Shown piece by piece: positions 8,976-15,925 of a stretch of DNA of 64,000 nt; position 1 is the stretch's first letter, and each line of letters begins with the position of its first letter. The position numbers and the translations under genes are program-made. Origin of the DNA: Desulfomonilia bacterium (GTDB lineage Bacteria; Desulfobacterota; Desulfomonilia; UBA1062). The notes below the pieces were generated by a model, which saw only the letters and a program-made list of their open reading frames with translations, was not told where the DNA came from and made no database searches. The stretch is taken from assembly GCA_036567785.1 (NCBI GenBank), contig DATCTV010000027.1:1-64000 (forward strand). Reading direction: 5' to 3'.

Positions 8976-9665
8976 ATGGGAGAAAATAAACAATTAAGAG
9001 AGACAAGATTCCTTTTCATATGGCTCTTCATATTCATTCTCTTGAACATGCTTATAGAACCCTTTATGCAGGACAACCTGCCGGTAAGGATGCTTAATGA
9101 CGTCGCATTGATCATTGTTCTGGGAATCGCCGTGTTTATTCTGAAAAAACGTTTCATCGGTACGATTCTTTTCATATTGACAGTTCTCAGCACAGCATCC
9201 ACATATCTGCTTTTGAGCAAAACAGCGCTTGTGATCACCTGCATAACGTCCAGCTGTTTTCTATGTATGGTCATTTATCAGATTGTTGCCTATATTTATT
9301 CCCAGGAGAAAATAACGGCAGACGCGGTTATAGGCGGATTCTGCGCTTATATGCTGATCGGTGTATTATGCGGCATTCTCTATATGAATATCGAAACGAT
9401 AAATCCTGGTTCTTTCGATTTCGGTCCTCATGCCACAATCAGTGAATTCGGAAGAAACAGTTCCCTCCTAAACTATTACAGCTTCTCAGCTCTTCTTACC
9501 ATAGGAATGGGAGATATCATTCCCATCTCACCTACGGCAAGGGCGCTCACAATAATTGAAGGTCTTTTAGGGCAGTTCTATATAGTATTTTTCATATCAT
9601 CGCTCGTCGGTATGTTCATTTCACAAAGGAAGGTCCGGAAAGAATGGCCTGACGATGAGGAGTGA
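8976..9665 (+). CDS. K+ channel-like membrane protein (Ion_trans_2 pore) with TIGMGD filter
   Basis: 229 residues, ATG after GGGGTGAG. About five hydrophobic segments (12-32, 40-57, 60-80, 85-107, 117-138) precede a pore module: pore helix 165-174, filter T-I-G-M-G-D (175-180) and a final membrane helix 190-214. This matches the two-helix pore of Ion_trans_2 proteins. The usual aromatic in T-x-G-Y/F-G-D is replaced by methionine, so strict K+ selectivity is not certain. There is no cytoplasmic RCK or cNMP domain; the C-terminus ends after a short charged tail. It stands alone between a divergent pseudogene and the convergent nickel operon. Confidence 0.8.
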   Translation: MGENKQLRETRFLFIWLFIFILLNMLIEPFMQDNLPVRMLNDVALIIVLGIAVFILKKRFIGTILFILTVLSTASTYLLLSKTALVITCITSSCFLCMVIYQIVAYIYSQEKITADAVIGGFCAYMLIGVLCGILYMNIETINPGSFDFGPHATISEFGRNSSLLNYYSFSALLTIGMGDIIPISPTARALTIIEGLLGQFYIVFFISSLVGMFISQRKVRKEWPDDEE

Positions 9666-9690
9666 AGCTATTACACAATCCGGCAAAAGT

Positions 9691-9730
9691 GTCTGAATAA
9701 TGAAATCAGACAATATAGCCAGCTTTTTTT
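9691..9730 (+). terminator. Weak hairpin plus T-run after the channel gene
   Basis: A 6-bp stem (GTCTGA / TCAGAC, 9691-9696 with 9706-9711) is followed 12 bases later by a run of seven T (9724-9730), in the gap between convergent genes. Spacing from stem to T-run is too long for a classic terminator, so the call is tentative. Confidence 0.35.
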
Positions 9731-9750
9731 ATCGACATGGCTGATCGGCT

Positions 9751-10491
9751 TCAAGTCGATTTTATTTGCATGCTCAGGGGTTTTTCCAAATGGTTGACTT
9801 CCAGGAGCATGGTGTCCGAAAAAATATCATGAGTATTTCCATCCGCCGCAACACGACCGTCATTTATGACTATTGTTCTTTCGCAGACATCAAGCACGAG
9901 ATCGAGGTCGTGAGTCGCTATTATCTTCGTATGATGAAAGGACTTGAGCCAGTCGATGAGCTGCCTTCTCGATTTGGGGTCGAGCCCGCTGCTGGGTTCG
10001 TCAAGGAGCAGTATGTCGGGCGTCATGGAAAGGACTGTTGCGATTGCCACCGCCTTTTTCTGCCCTCCCGAAAGCCTGTACGGCGGCCTGTTCTTCAGGT
10101 GTATTGCATCAACCATTGCAAGTGCTGTTTCCACCCGGTTTTTTACTTCTTCAATGGGAATGCCCATATTGAGCGGACCGAAAGCTACATCGTCATAAAC
10201 AGTAGGCATGAAAAGCTGGTCGTCGGGGTCCTGAAAAATCGTGCCGACCCTTTTACGCACATCTTTGACTGTTTTATCAGTAAGCGGAAAATCGCCGATC
10301 CTGACAAAACCCGATGACGGAGTAAGGCAGCCGTTTAAAAGCAGAAGCATCGTTGACTTGCCTGCACCATTAGCTCCCACAATGCCAACGCTTTCCCCGT
10401 GGATTATTTTGAAATTTATACCGTCAAGGGCCTTTGTGCCGTCCGGGTATGTGTATTCAAGGCTGACAGCTTCAACAATATGATGGCTCAT
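9751..10491 (-). CDS. nikO: Nickel/cobalt ECF transporter ATPase
   Basis: 246 residues, the ABC ATPase of a group I ECF importer. Walker A is G-A-N-G-A-G-K-S-T (39-47), Q-loop F-Q-D-P-D-D-Q near 86-92, signature L-S-G-G-Q (140-144) and Walker B I-L-L-L-D-E-P (160-166), with the switch histidine in A-T-H-D-L-D. The F-Q-D-P-D-D-Q-L-F variant is typical of CbiO/NikO. The start codon overlaps the stop of the permease gene by 4 bases (ATGA), implying translational coupling. The nickel rather than cobalt call rests on nikR next to the operon. Confidence 0.9.
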   Translation of the reverse strand: MSHHIVEAVSLEYTYPDGTKALDGINFKIIHGESVGIVGANGAGKSTMLLLLNGCLTPSSGFVRIGDFPLTDKTVKDVRKRVGTIFQDPDDQLFMPTVYDDVAFGPLNMGIPIEEVKNRVETALAMVDAIHLKNRPPYRLSGGQKKAVAIATVLSMTPDILLLDEPSSGLDPKSRRQLIDWLKSFHHTKIIATHDLDLVLDVCERTIVINDGRVAADGNTHDIFSDTMLLEVNHLEKPLSMQIKST

Positions 10492-11297
10492 GATACTGTC
10501 CTTATTATCAGATGGCCAAGGGCCTGCGGCAGGTTATAAGTTCTGCACAGAAAGAAGAACACGCACCAGAATATCATGTATGAATAGTCAGCAGGTCTCA
10601 TTCTCATTGTTTTCATTATTCTAACCTCGCCGTCGAAACCTCTTGAAATCATTGCGTTGTGGATTCGCTCCGCCCTGTTCATTGACCTTAACAGAAGTTG
10701 ACCGACAAGGGAGCCGGTAATTTTTATGTCAGGGTAAGTGCGGAATGACCTGAGACTGTATGCGCGGATCATTCTTAATGCTTCATCGAACAGCACATAT
10801 ATATACCGGTACATGAACAGAAGCTGAACCGCAAAGACCCTCGGGATCTTGAGCCTGATGAGACCGGCACACATGGTCTCGAATCCGGTTGTAGCAACCA
10901 GTGTAAGAGCGGTTCCAACTGTCAGGATAAACTTAATCAATATCGATATGAATGAAATTGTACCGCCTGAGATGTCCAGGCTGCCGATACTCATTACAGT
11001 CTGACGGTCAATAAAGGGGTTTGCAATACCTATGGCGATGGCGAATGGCGACACTGCAACGATTTTCAGGCCCATGTTCTTTAAGGGTACCCTTCCCAGA
11101 GACATTGTGGCAACCGGATATATGATCAACGGCAGCAGACCTGAAAGTTCATACTTCGGAAAAGAAACGGTAATGAAAATAAAAAAAACGGTCACCAGAA
11201 TCTTTGAACGCGGATCAACCCTGTGAACGGGTGTGTCCTGGAGGGACAGCAGGTTAAGGCTGCCGATAGAGTTCAGTGCTTTTTCAATACCTGCCAA
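10488..11297 (-). CDS. nikQ: Nickel/cobalt ECF transporter transmembrane coupling protein
   Basis: 269 residues, the CbiQ/NikQ T-component that connects the substrate-binding subunit to the ATPase. Several hydrophobic helices lie between about 35 and 260, and two coupling motifs are visible: A-L-R-M-I-R-A-Y-S-L-R-S-F-R and N-R-A-E-R-I-H-N-A-M-I-S-R-G, the Ala-Arg-Gly-type signatures of T-components. The start is TTG at 11297 with GGAG eight bases upstream. A 126-base gap with two hairpins separates it from nikMN, so its dose relative to nikMN may be set by partial termination. Confidence 0.88.
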   Translation of the reverse strand: MAGIEKALNSIGSLNLLSLQDTPVHRVDPRSKILVTVFFIFITVSFPKYELSGLLPLIIYPVATMSLGRVPLKNMGLKIVAVSPFAIAIGIANPFIDRQTVMSIGSLDISGGTISFISILIKFILTVGTALTLVATTGFETMCAGLIRLKIPRVFAVQLLFMYRYIYVLFDEALRMIRAYSLRSFRTYPDIKITGSLVGQLLLRSMNRAERIHNAMISRGFDGEVRIMKTMRMRPADYSYMIFWCVFFFLCRTYNLPQALGHLIIRTVS

Positions 11298-11332
11298 AAA
11301 TATTCTCCGTGATATCCAAACAGCCGATTTAA

Positions 11333-11397
11333 ATCATCCGGGGGAAAGGAAGAGGGCCTTGTCCCCCGGATGATTGATATCATGCAGTCTGCATGAT
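11333..11397 (-). repeat. Two perfect hairpins between nikMN and nikQ
   Basis: A 13-bp perfect stem (11333-11345 with 11362-11374, ATCATCCGGGGGA) has a 16-base loop. On the nikMN side lies an 8-bp perfect stem (11379-11386 with 11390-11397, ATCATGCA/TGCATGAT) with a 3-base loop. They begin 27 bases after the nikMN stop and sit inside the operon. Only a short TTTAAAT follows the large stem, so partial termination or mRNA end protection is more likely than full termination. Confidence 0.7.
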
Positions 11398-11423
11398 ACT
11401 CGCAACAGAAAATCAAATCAATT

Positions 11424-12464
11424 TTATGTTTTTGCCTGATTGCCCGCTTTTCTGAGAACTGTGCCAATGAGAAAAGCTAATGCCAGGGTAAGGATTCCTC
11501 CGATGATTCCGGCAAAAGAAGTTCCTGCACTTATACCCGGCCAGGACTCGGAAGTCTCTGCCACTTCGGATTCACTCTTCGAAACGGTCTGTTTGAAATT
11601 ATAGTCGGGCAGTATTGCGGTCTTTTCCTGAATTGATGCAAACGCTTTGTGGATACTGTCTGCGGGTGCGGCCAGTTCTTCTTTTCCGGCAGTACGGAAC
11701 ATCGACCATTCGAGACCGTCCGGTTGCGATGAAGCGAACCATGCGAGGATGCCTCCTATAAGCGCAGCAGCGATGCCGATTGCGATGACGACGCCTTTTA
11801 TCGGGGTGTTCATTTTAAGCCCTGCCCCCTGTGCGACAATTTCCGGTTTTGCCTTCCAGACAAACGAGACTACCGCGGCGGTTACAACACCCTCGACTAT
11901 GCCGATTGCAAGGTGTATCGGCTGCATGAGCAGGACGAATGTATTGAACGGAAGCTCGCTGATTCCCGAAGACATTGTTTCAATGACTACACTGAAGGCT
12001 CCGAGCTGGAGACCTATGATTGCGGCGAGGAGAGACCCTGTAATAATTCTTCCCTGTGTGGGCTTTTCTCCCGCAATCTTTTTGTAAATGAGGGGATAGG
12101 CGACAAAACATGTCCAGAAACCGAGATTGAATATGTTACAGCCGAGGGCAAGCAGTCCACCGTCACCGAATATGAGGGCCTGTACAGTAAGGATAGAAGC
12201 CATGACAATGAACCCTGCGTAAGGCCCCAAAAGAATCGATAGAATAAGCCCCCCTCCAAGGTGTCCGCTCGATCCTGTTGCCGGGATCGTAAAATTAATC
12301 ATCTGTGCTGCAAAGACGAATGCCCCGAGTACACCCATGAGTGCTGTTCGGCTGCTCTGATCCTCGCTTGATACCTTTTTGGACGAATAAGCCACAAGTC
12401 CCGCCGAAACAGCCCACATCGCACCACCTACAGCCGGTGATATAAGCGCATCCGCCATATGCAT
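11424..12464 (-). CDS. nikMN: Fused nickel ECF substrate-binding proteins NikM-NikN
   Basis: 346 residues. The mature N-terminus M-H-M-A-D carries the metal-binding His2 that defines the CbiM/NikM family; G-H-L-G-G-G near residue 65 is also conserved. Residues 1-225 form the multi-helix CbiM core. After a linker, the P-D-G-L-E-W-S motif (near 250), a long extracytoplasmic loop and a last membrane helix form a NikN/CbiN-type module, so the two small subunits are fused. The start is ATG at 12464 with a C-C-G-G-A-G-G ribosome site. nikR lies immediately upstream, 100 bases away. Likely Ni2+ import for hydrogenase, CODH/ACS or urease, none of which is in the window. Confidence 0.9.
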   Translation of the reverse strand: MHMADALISPAVGGAMWAVSAGLVAYSSKKVSSEDQSSRTALMGVLGAFVFAAQMINFTIPATGSSGHLGGGLILSILLGPYAGFIVMASILTVQALIFGDGGLLALGCNIFNLGFWTCFVAYPLIYKKIAGEKPTQGRIITGSLLAAIIGLQLGAFSVVIETMSSGISELPFNTFVLLMQPIHLAIGIVEGVVTAAVVSFVWKAKPEIVAQGAGLKMNTPIKGVVIAIGIAAALIGGILAWFASSQPDGLEWSMFRTAGKEELAAPADSIHKAFASIQEKTAILPDYNFKQTVSKSESEVAETSESWPGISAGTSFAGIIGGILTLALAFLIGTVLRKAGNQAKT

Positions 12465-12564
12465 GATTCGAACCTCCGGAATAAGAAGTGAAGATAGCGT
12501 AGCACGAAATTAAAAAAGGTAGCAAGATAAAAGTACGTTTTTTAATTTAATAACATCAATATTA

Positions 12565-12981
12565 TCACTCGATTTCTTTACCTGTAGACGTCATGCTCAG
12601 ATCGCCGTGGCGGACGCCTTTAACCGACCTGAGAGCGTATGCAAGCGCCACGACTTCTTCGGCCTTTCCTTTTACTGCTATTATTTCCAGGCAGTTGTCA
12701 TGGTCAAGGTGGATATGCTGGGAAGATATTATCGTTTCCTGATAGTCATGCTGTATATGGGCCAGTGTGTGGAGCAGGTCGCGCTTGTGGTGATCGTATA
12801 TGAATGTGATTGCGCCGGCTACATCCTGGCCCTCCTCCCATTCGTCCTTTACAAGTTCCTGGCGGATGAGGTCACGGATTGCCTCGGAGCGGTTGGTATA
12901 GCTCCTGTCCCTGATGAGCTTGTCGAATTTATCCAAAAGCCCTTTTTCTACCGATACGCCGAATCTTACAAGCTCTGACAT
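12565..12981 (-). CDS. nikR: Nickel-responsive regulator NikR
   Basis: 138 residues, the normal length. An N-terminal ribbon-helix-helix (V-R-F-G-V-S-V, then N-R-S-E-A-I-R-D) is followed by an ACT-like nickel domain. The four high-affinity ligands known from E. coli NikR (His76, His87, His89, Cys95) match His78, His89, His91 and Cys97 here, in Q-H-D-Y and Q-H-I-H-L-D-H-D-N-C. With Ni bound it represses nickel uptake genes. It precedes nikMN on the same strand. I could not identify a convincing NikR operator. Confidence 0.95.
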   Translation of the reverse strand: MSELVRFGVSVEKGLLDKFDKLIRDRSYTNRSEAIRDLIRQELVKDEWEEGQDVAGAITFIYDHHKRDLLHTLAHIQHDYQETIISSQHIHLDHDNCLEIIAVKGKAEEVVALAYALRSVKGVRHGDLSMTSTGKEIE

Positions 12982-13036
12982 AAATCACCTGCATATTATA
13001 ATAGTTTAGTACAGCGTGATAAACCACGTGTAATGC

Positions 13037-15901
13037 CTATTTAAGTCTTATGGTAACGATCTCCCTCGGCCGTGCGGAAAAACGGATAACGCCGTCATGT
13101 ATGGTGACCGGTTCAATTGCCGTCTCGTCAAGCATCACCCTTAAGGCTGTTTTGAATTTCAAGAGAGGCTTTAATGAAACCTCTGTCACCTCATCGGCAA
13201 TGCTGTAGCCGCGAACTATTATCCCTTTGCCGTCTTCTGCGGGTTTAATTGTGCTTATGATGAATGATTGAGGTTCAGTCTTCAGCATCGATGCACTTGC
13301 AGGAAGGCTGCCTTTGTGAATCGTCGTTTGAAGACCGGTCATGGGGGAGTTGAACGAGTATGCAAGGTTTGCAGCATTTATGCAGCCGCCCTTATGCGGA
13401 ATTATGGAATAGTAAAACGCATGACCGCCTATCATCTGCGCATCCGGAGTCGGGGTAAGCGGCGGGCCGGCATGGCCCCTGCGGTTTGCAAAGTCATCCC
13501 TGGAAAGCCAGCCGACACAGTTTAAAAGTGTAAGGGCTATTTCGGAGCCGTCGCTGGTCCTGATTACTTCAACCTCAGGCAGTCCGCGGCTTGCTATCAT
13601 CATGCCGTTTTTGCTGTCGTTAACATCGGTAAATGACTTTTGCGGGACTTCCGGTCTTGCATCTTCCGGCCACGCCGGATTGGGTGCGGCACAGCCTAGC
13701 GGCCTCTCGATTACATCGAAATGGCCGTCATAAAATGCGGAATCAGCTTTAAAGGGCGTCGGGAAATGGACCCTCAGCCTGTGGTCGCTCGAGAGGTTTT
13801 CAACATAGGTCTCGATGTCGATTCTTTCAACATTATCAGAGATTGAAACACGCGTGATGATTTCAAGCGGAAGTGTTATCTCATCCCTTGATTTTCTGTC
13901 TTCAGTAAGGGCCTGCGGGATATTCAGTATCTTGTGTATCTCAAGCGTCCTGGCGCAGGGTGTTTCCACGGCAAGTATCGAAAGTATTTCGGCGTTGTCA
14001 GAGGATACCATACGGTCGTTCTCAGGCGGGCAGTAGTTGTATTCATCGCCCTTGTTGCCTCCGTCCCGGAAACTGTTAAGACCTTTGAATACGATCCCCG
14101 TCCTTTTGTCGGTAACGGTAAGAGTCCCGGTGGACATATCCGCCTTTACCGCAAACATGCTGTTTTCGATTCCGTTAGAGTTTTCGTATGAATAATCATG
14201 TGAAACATCCGATTTTTTCACTCCGAATACGGCATAGCCGATTCCGGGGACGTCTTTTGCAAGGAATCTTATTGCAGCGGGTTTTACTATCCTGACGCGC
14301 AGATGAAAATCTTTTATGGAATCGTCATTGAGCCATGTATTGATCTTTTCATCCATTAATGCGAGAGGTTCTGCAATAACTTCATCAACATCGCAAATTC
14401 CTATTTCAAGTTTGAGGCAGTCGCCGTCCTTTTTTGCATCAATATCATAGATTTTTATGATTTCGGGAAGCTTTCCCTGTTTGGCCATCTCAATCATTCC
14501 CAGGATGCCGGCCTTGTCCATCTCCGAGTCGAGATAGTTTTCAGATTGCATCGGTTCGATAATTTCATATGGAACGGTGTTTCCATCCGCATCTACAATC
14601 TCGACAGAGCAGGAGCCGATGGGCATCAGAATGTCTGCGGTAACAACTTGGGTTGCCTGCCGGCTTGCCGGGTTATAGACAAGAATCGACGAGAACAGCT
14701 TTGAAGAGTCCACAATAGAAGAGGTATTGATATTCATCCCTAGGCTGGTGAGGCCGTGCCGTGCGGCATTCTCTCCGATCTGCATGACCTGATCAAAACG
14801 CGAGTGCATTTCTTCATGAACCTCATCGATCGAGCAGCCGCAGATGGAGTCGTGAGGGTGGCATTCCAGAAGCAGTTTCCAGGCCCTTTTCACAAAAGGA
14901 TAGATATCGCTGATGAGCCAGGAGTCTTTCAATGCCCTCACTTCTGCGCCCGTTCCTTTAAGCAGACGAGCCCATGCCGAAGCCGGTTCGGCAAGCTTTT
15001 CAAGAAGAGTTTCGCATGCATGATTATCCTGCTTTATCCACATCCTCATGGAGAGAACGCCCGGCAGCAGATGATTTCTGGCGGGAGAGCGCAGTTCTCC
15101 CTTTATGACGGGCAGTTTCAGGTTTTGCCTGTCCACTTCTGAAAATATCCCGTCAAAATATTGAGTAAGCGTCGAATGAATTATTTTATGTTCTTTCAGT
15201 ACCTTGCAGGCCTTTTTGAGATGGTCCGGCGTCGTCCTGTCGGGTTCAAGGTGGTCGGTCCCCTGCATTAGAAGCACATGGCCGGTTTTTATGTGAGGCA
15301 GAAGCGAATCGATGATTGCCTTAAGCTCATTCGGTGAATTTTCCCCGGTCTTTGCCGGATAGAAACTCGCATTTCCATAATGATCCCTGAGGTATGACAG
15401 AAGCACGCCTGTTCCGTCAGGCGCCTCCCATATCAGCTCTACCGGCTCATCTGACAGACCCCTGGCAAGTGATGCGCCCCTGAAACCGAATCCGGCAAAT
15501 ATCTGGGGAAGCTGGCTGATGTGGCCGAATGTATCCGGAATATACCCTATGGGCATGACGGCACCGAACTTCCTGCAGTCGGCTTTTCCGATAATCAGGT
15601 TTCTTATTATGGCCTCGCCGCTTACCAGAAACTCATCGGGCAGGCAACGCCACGGGCCTATCAGTATGCGTCCTTTCTTTATGAAGGCCTTCAGTTCAGC
15701 TTCTTTTTCAGGTCTTATGTCCAGATAGTCTTCAAGAACCACCGTCTGGCCGTCGAGCATGAAATGTTTATACTCCGGATCGCTTTTAAGAATTTCCAGC
15801 AGCTTGTCCATCAGATGGACAAGTCTCATCCTGAACGTCTGGAAGGTCTGATACCATTCCCTGTCCCAGTGGGTGTGGGATATTATGTGTATTACGGCCA
15901 T
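13037..15901 (-). CDS. GH38 alpha-mannosidase (MngB-like)
   Basis: 954 residues, glycoside hydrolase family 38. The N-terminal zinc motif H-T-H-W-D (9-13) and G-Y-I-P-D-T-F-G-H (119-127, Asp123 as nucleophile and zinc ligand) are intact, so a retaining alpha-mannosidase is expected. Family members act on alpha-mannosides or on mannosylglycerate (MngB). The middle helical and C-terminal beta domains are full length. There is no signal peptide, so it is cytoplasmic. It is last in a run GH1, flippase, GH38 with gaps of 9 and 24 bases. The substrate cannot be told from sequence; an alternative is an osmolyte- or glycan-recycling mannosidase. Confidence 0.9.
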   Translation of the reverse strand: MAVIHIISHTHWDREWYQTFQTFRMRLVHLMDKLLEILKSDPEYKHFMLDGQTVVLEDYLDIRPEKEAELKAFIKKGRILIGPWRCLPDEFLVSGEAIIRNLIIGKADCRKFGAVMPIGYIPDTFGHISQLPQIFAGFGFRGASLARGLSDEPVELIWEAPDGTGVLLSYLRDHYGNASFYPAKTGENSPNELKAIIDSLLPHIKTGHVLLMQGTDHLEPDRTTPDHLKKACKVLKEHKIIHSTLTQYFDGIFSEVDRQNLKLPVIKGELRSPARNHLLPGVLSMRMWIKQDNHACETLLEKLAEPASAWARLLKGTGAEVRALKDSWLISDIYPFVKRAWKLLLECHPHDSICGCSIDEVHEEMHSRFDQVMQIGENAARHGLTSLGMNINTSSIVDSSKLFSSILVYNPASRQATQVVTADILMPIGSCSVEIVDADGNTVPYEIIEPMQSENYLDSEMDKAGILGMIEMAKQGKLPEIIKIYDIDAKKDGDCLKLEIGICDVDEVIAEPLALMDEKINTWLNDDSIKDFHLRVRIVKPAAIRFLAKDVPGIGYAVFGVKKSDVSHDYSYENSNGIENSMFAVKADMSTGTLTVTDKRTGIVFKGLNSFRDGGNKGDEYNYCPPENDRMVSSDNAEILSILAVETPCARTLEIHKILNIPQALTEDRKSRDEITLPLEIITRVSISDNVERIDIETYVENLSSDHRLRVHFPTPFKADSAFYDGHFDVIERPLGCAAPNPAWPEDARPEVPQKSFTDVNDSKNGMMIASRGLPEVEVIRTSDGSEIALTLLNCVGWLSRDDFANRRGHAGPPLTPTPDAQMIGGHAFYYSIIPHKGGCINAANLAYSFNSPMTGLQTTIHKGSLPASASMLKTEPQSFIISTIKPAEDGKGIIVRGYSIADEVTEVSLKPLLKFKTALRVMLDETAIEPVTIHDGVIRFSARPREIVTIRLK

Positions 15902-15925
15902 TGTTAGGCTCCTTTCATAATTCAG

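Noticed and set aside
11273..11467. A 64-codon minus-strand frame across the nikQ/nikMN gap
   Set aside because: It overlaps both genes in another frame and lacks a ribosome site and family pattern.
12469..12485. A tRNA T-loop-like GGTTCGAATC ahead of nikMN
   Set aside because: No acceptor, D or anticodon arm fits around it; it is the ribosome site region of nikMN.
12548..12567. An imperfect dyad TAATAACATCAATATTATCA near the nikR stop as a NikR operator
   Set aside because: Half-sites do not match any NikR consensus I can recall, and AT-rich dyads are expected here.
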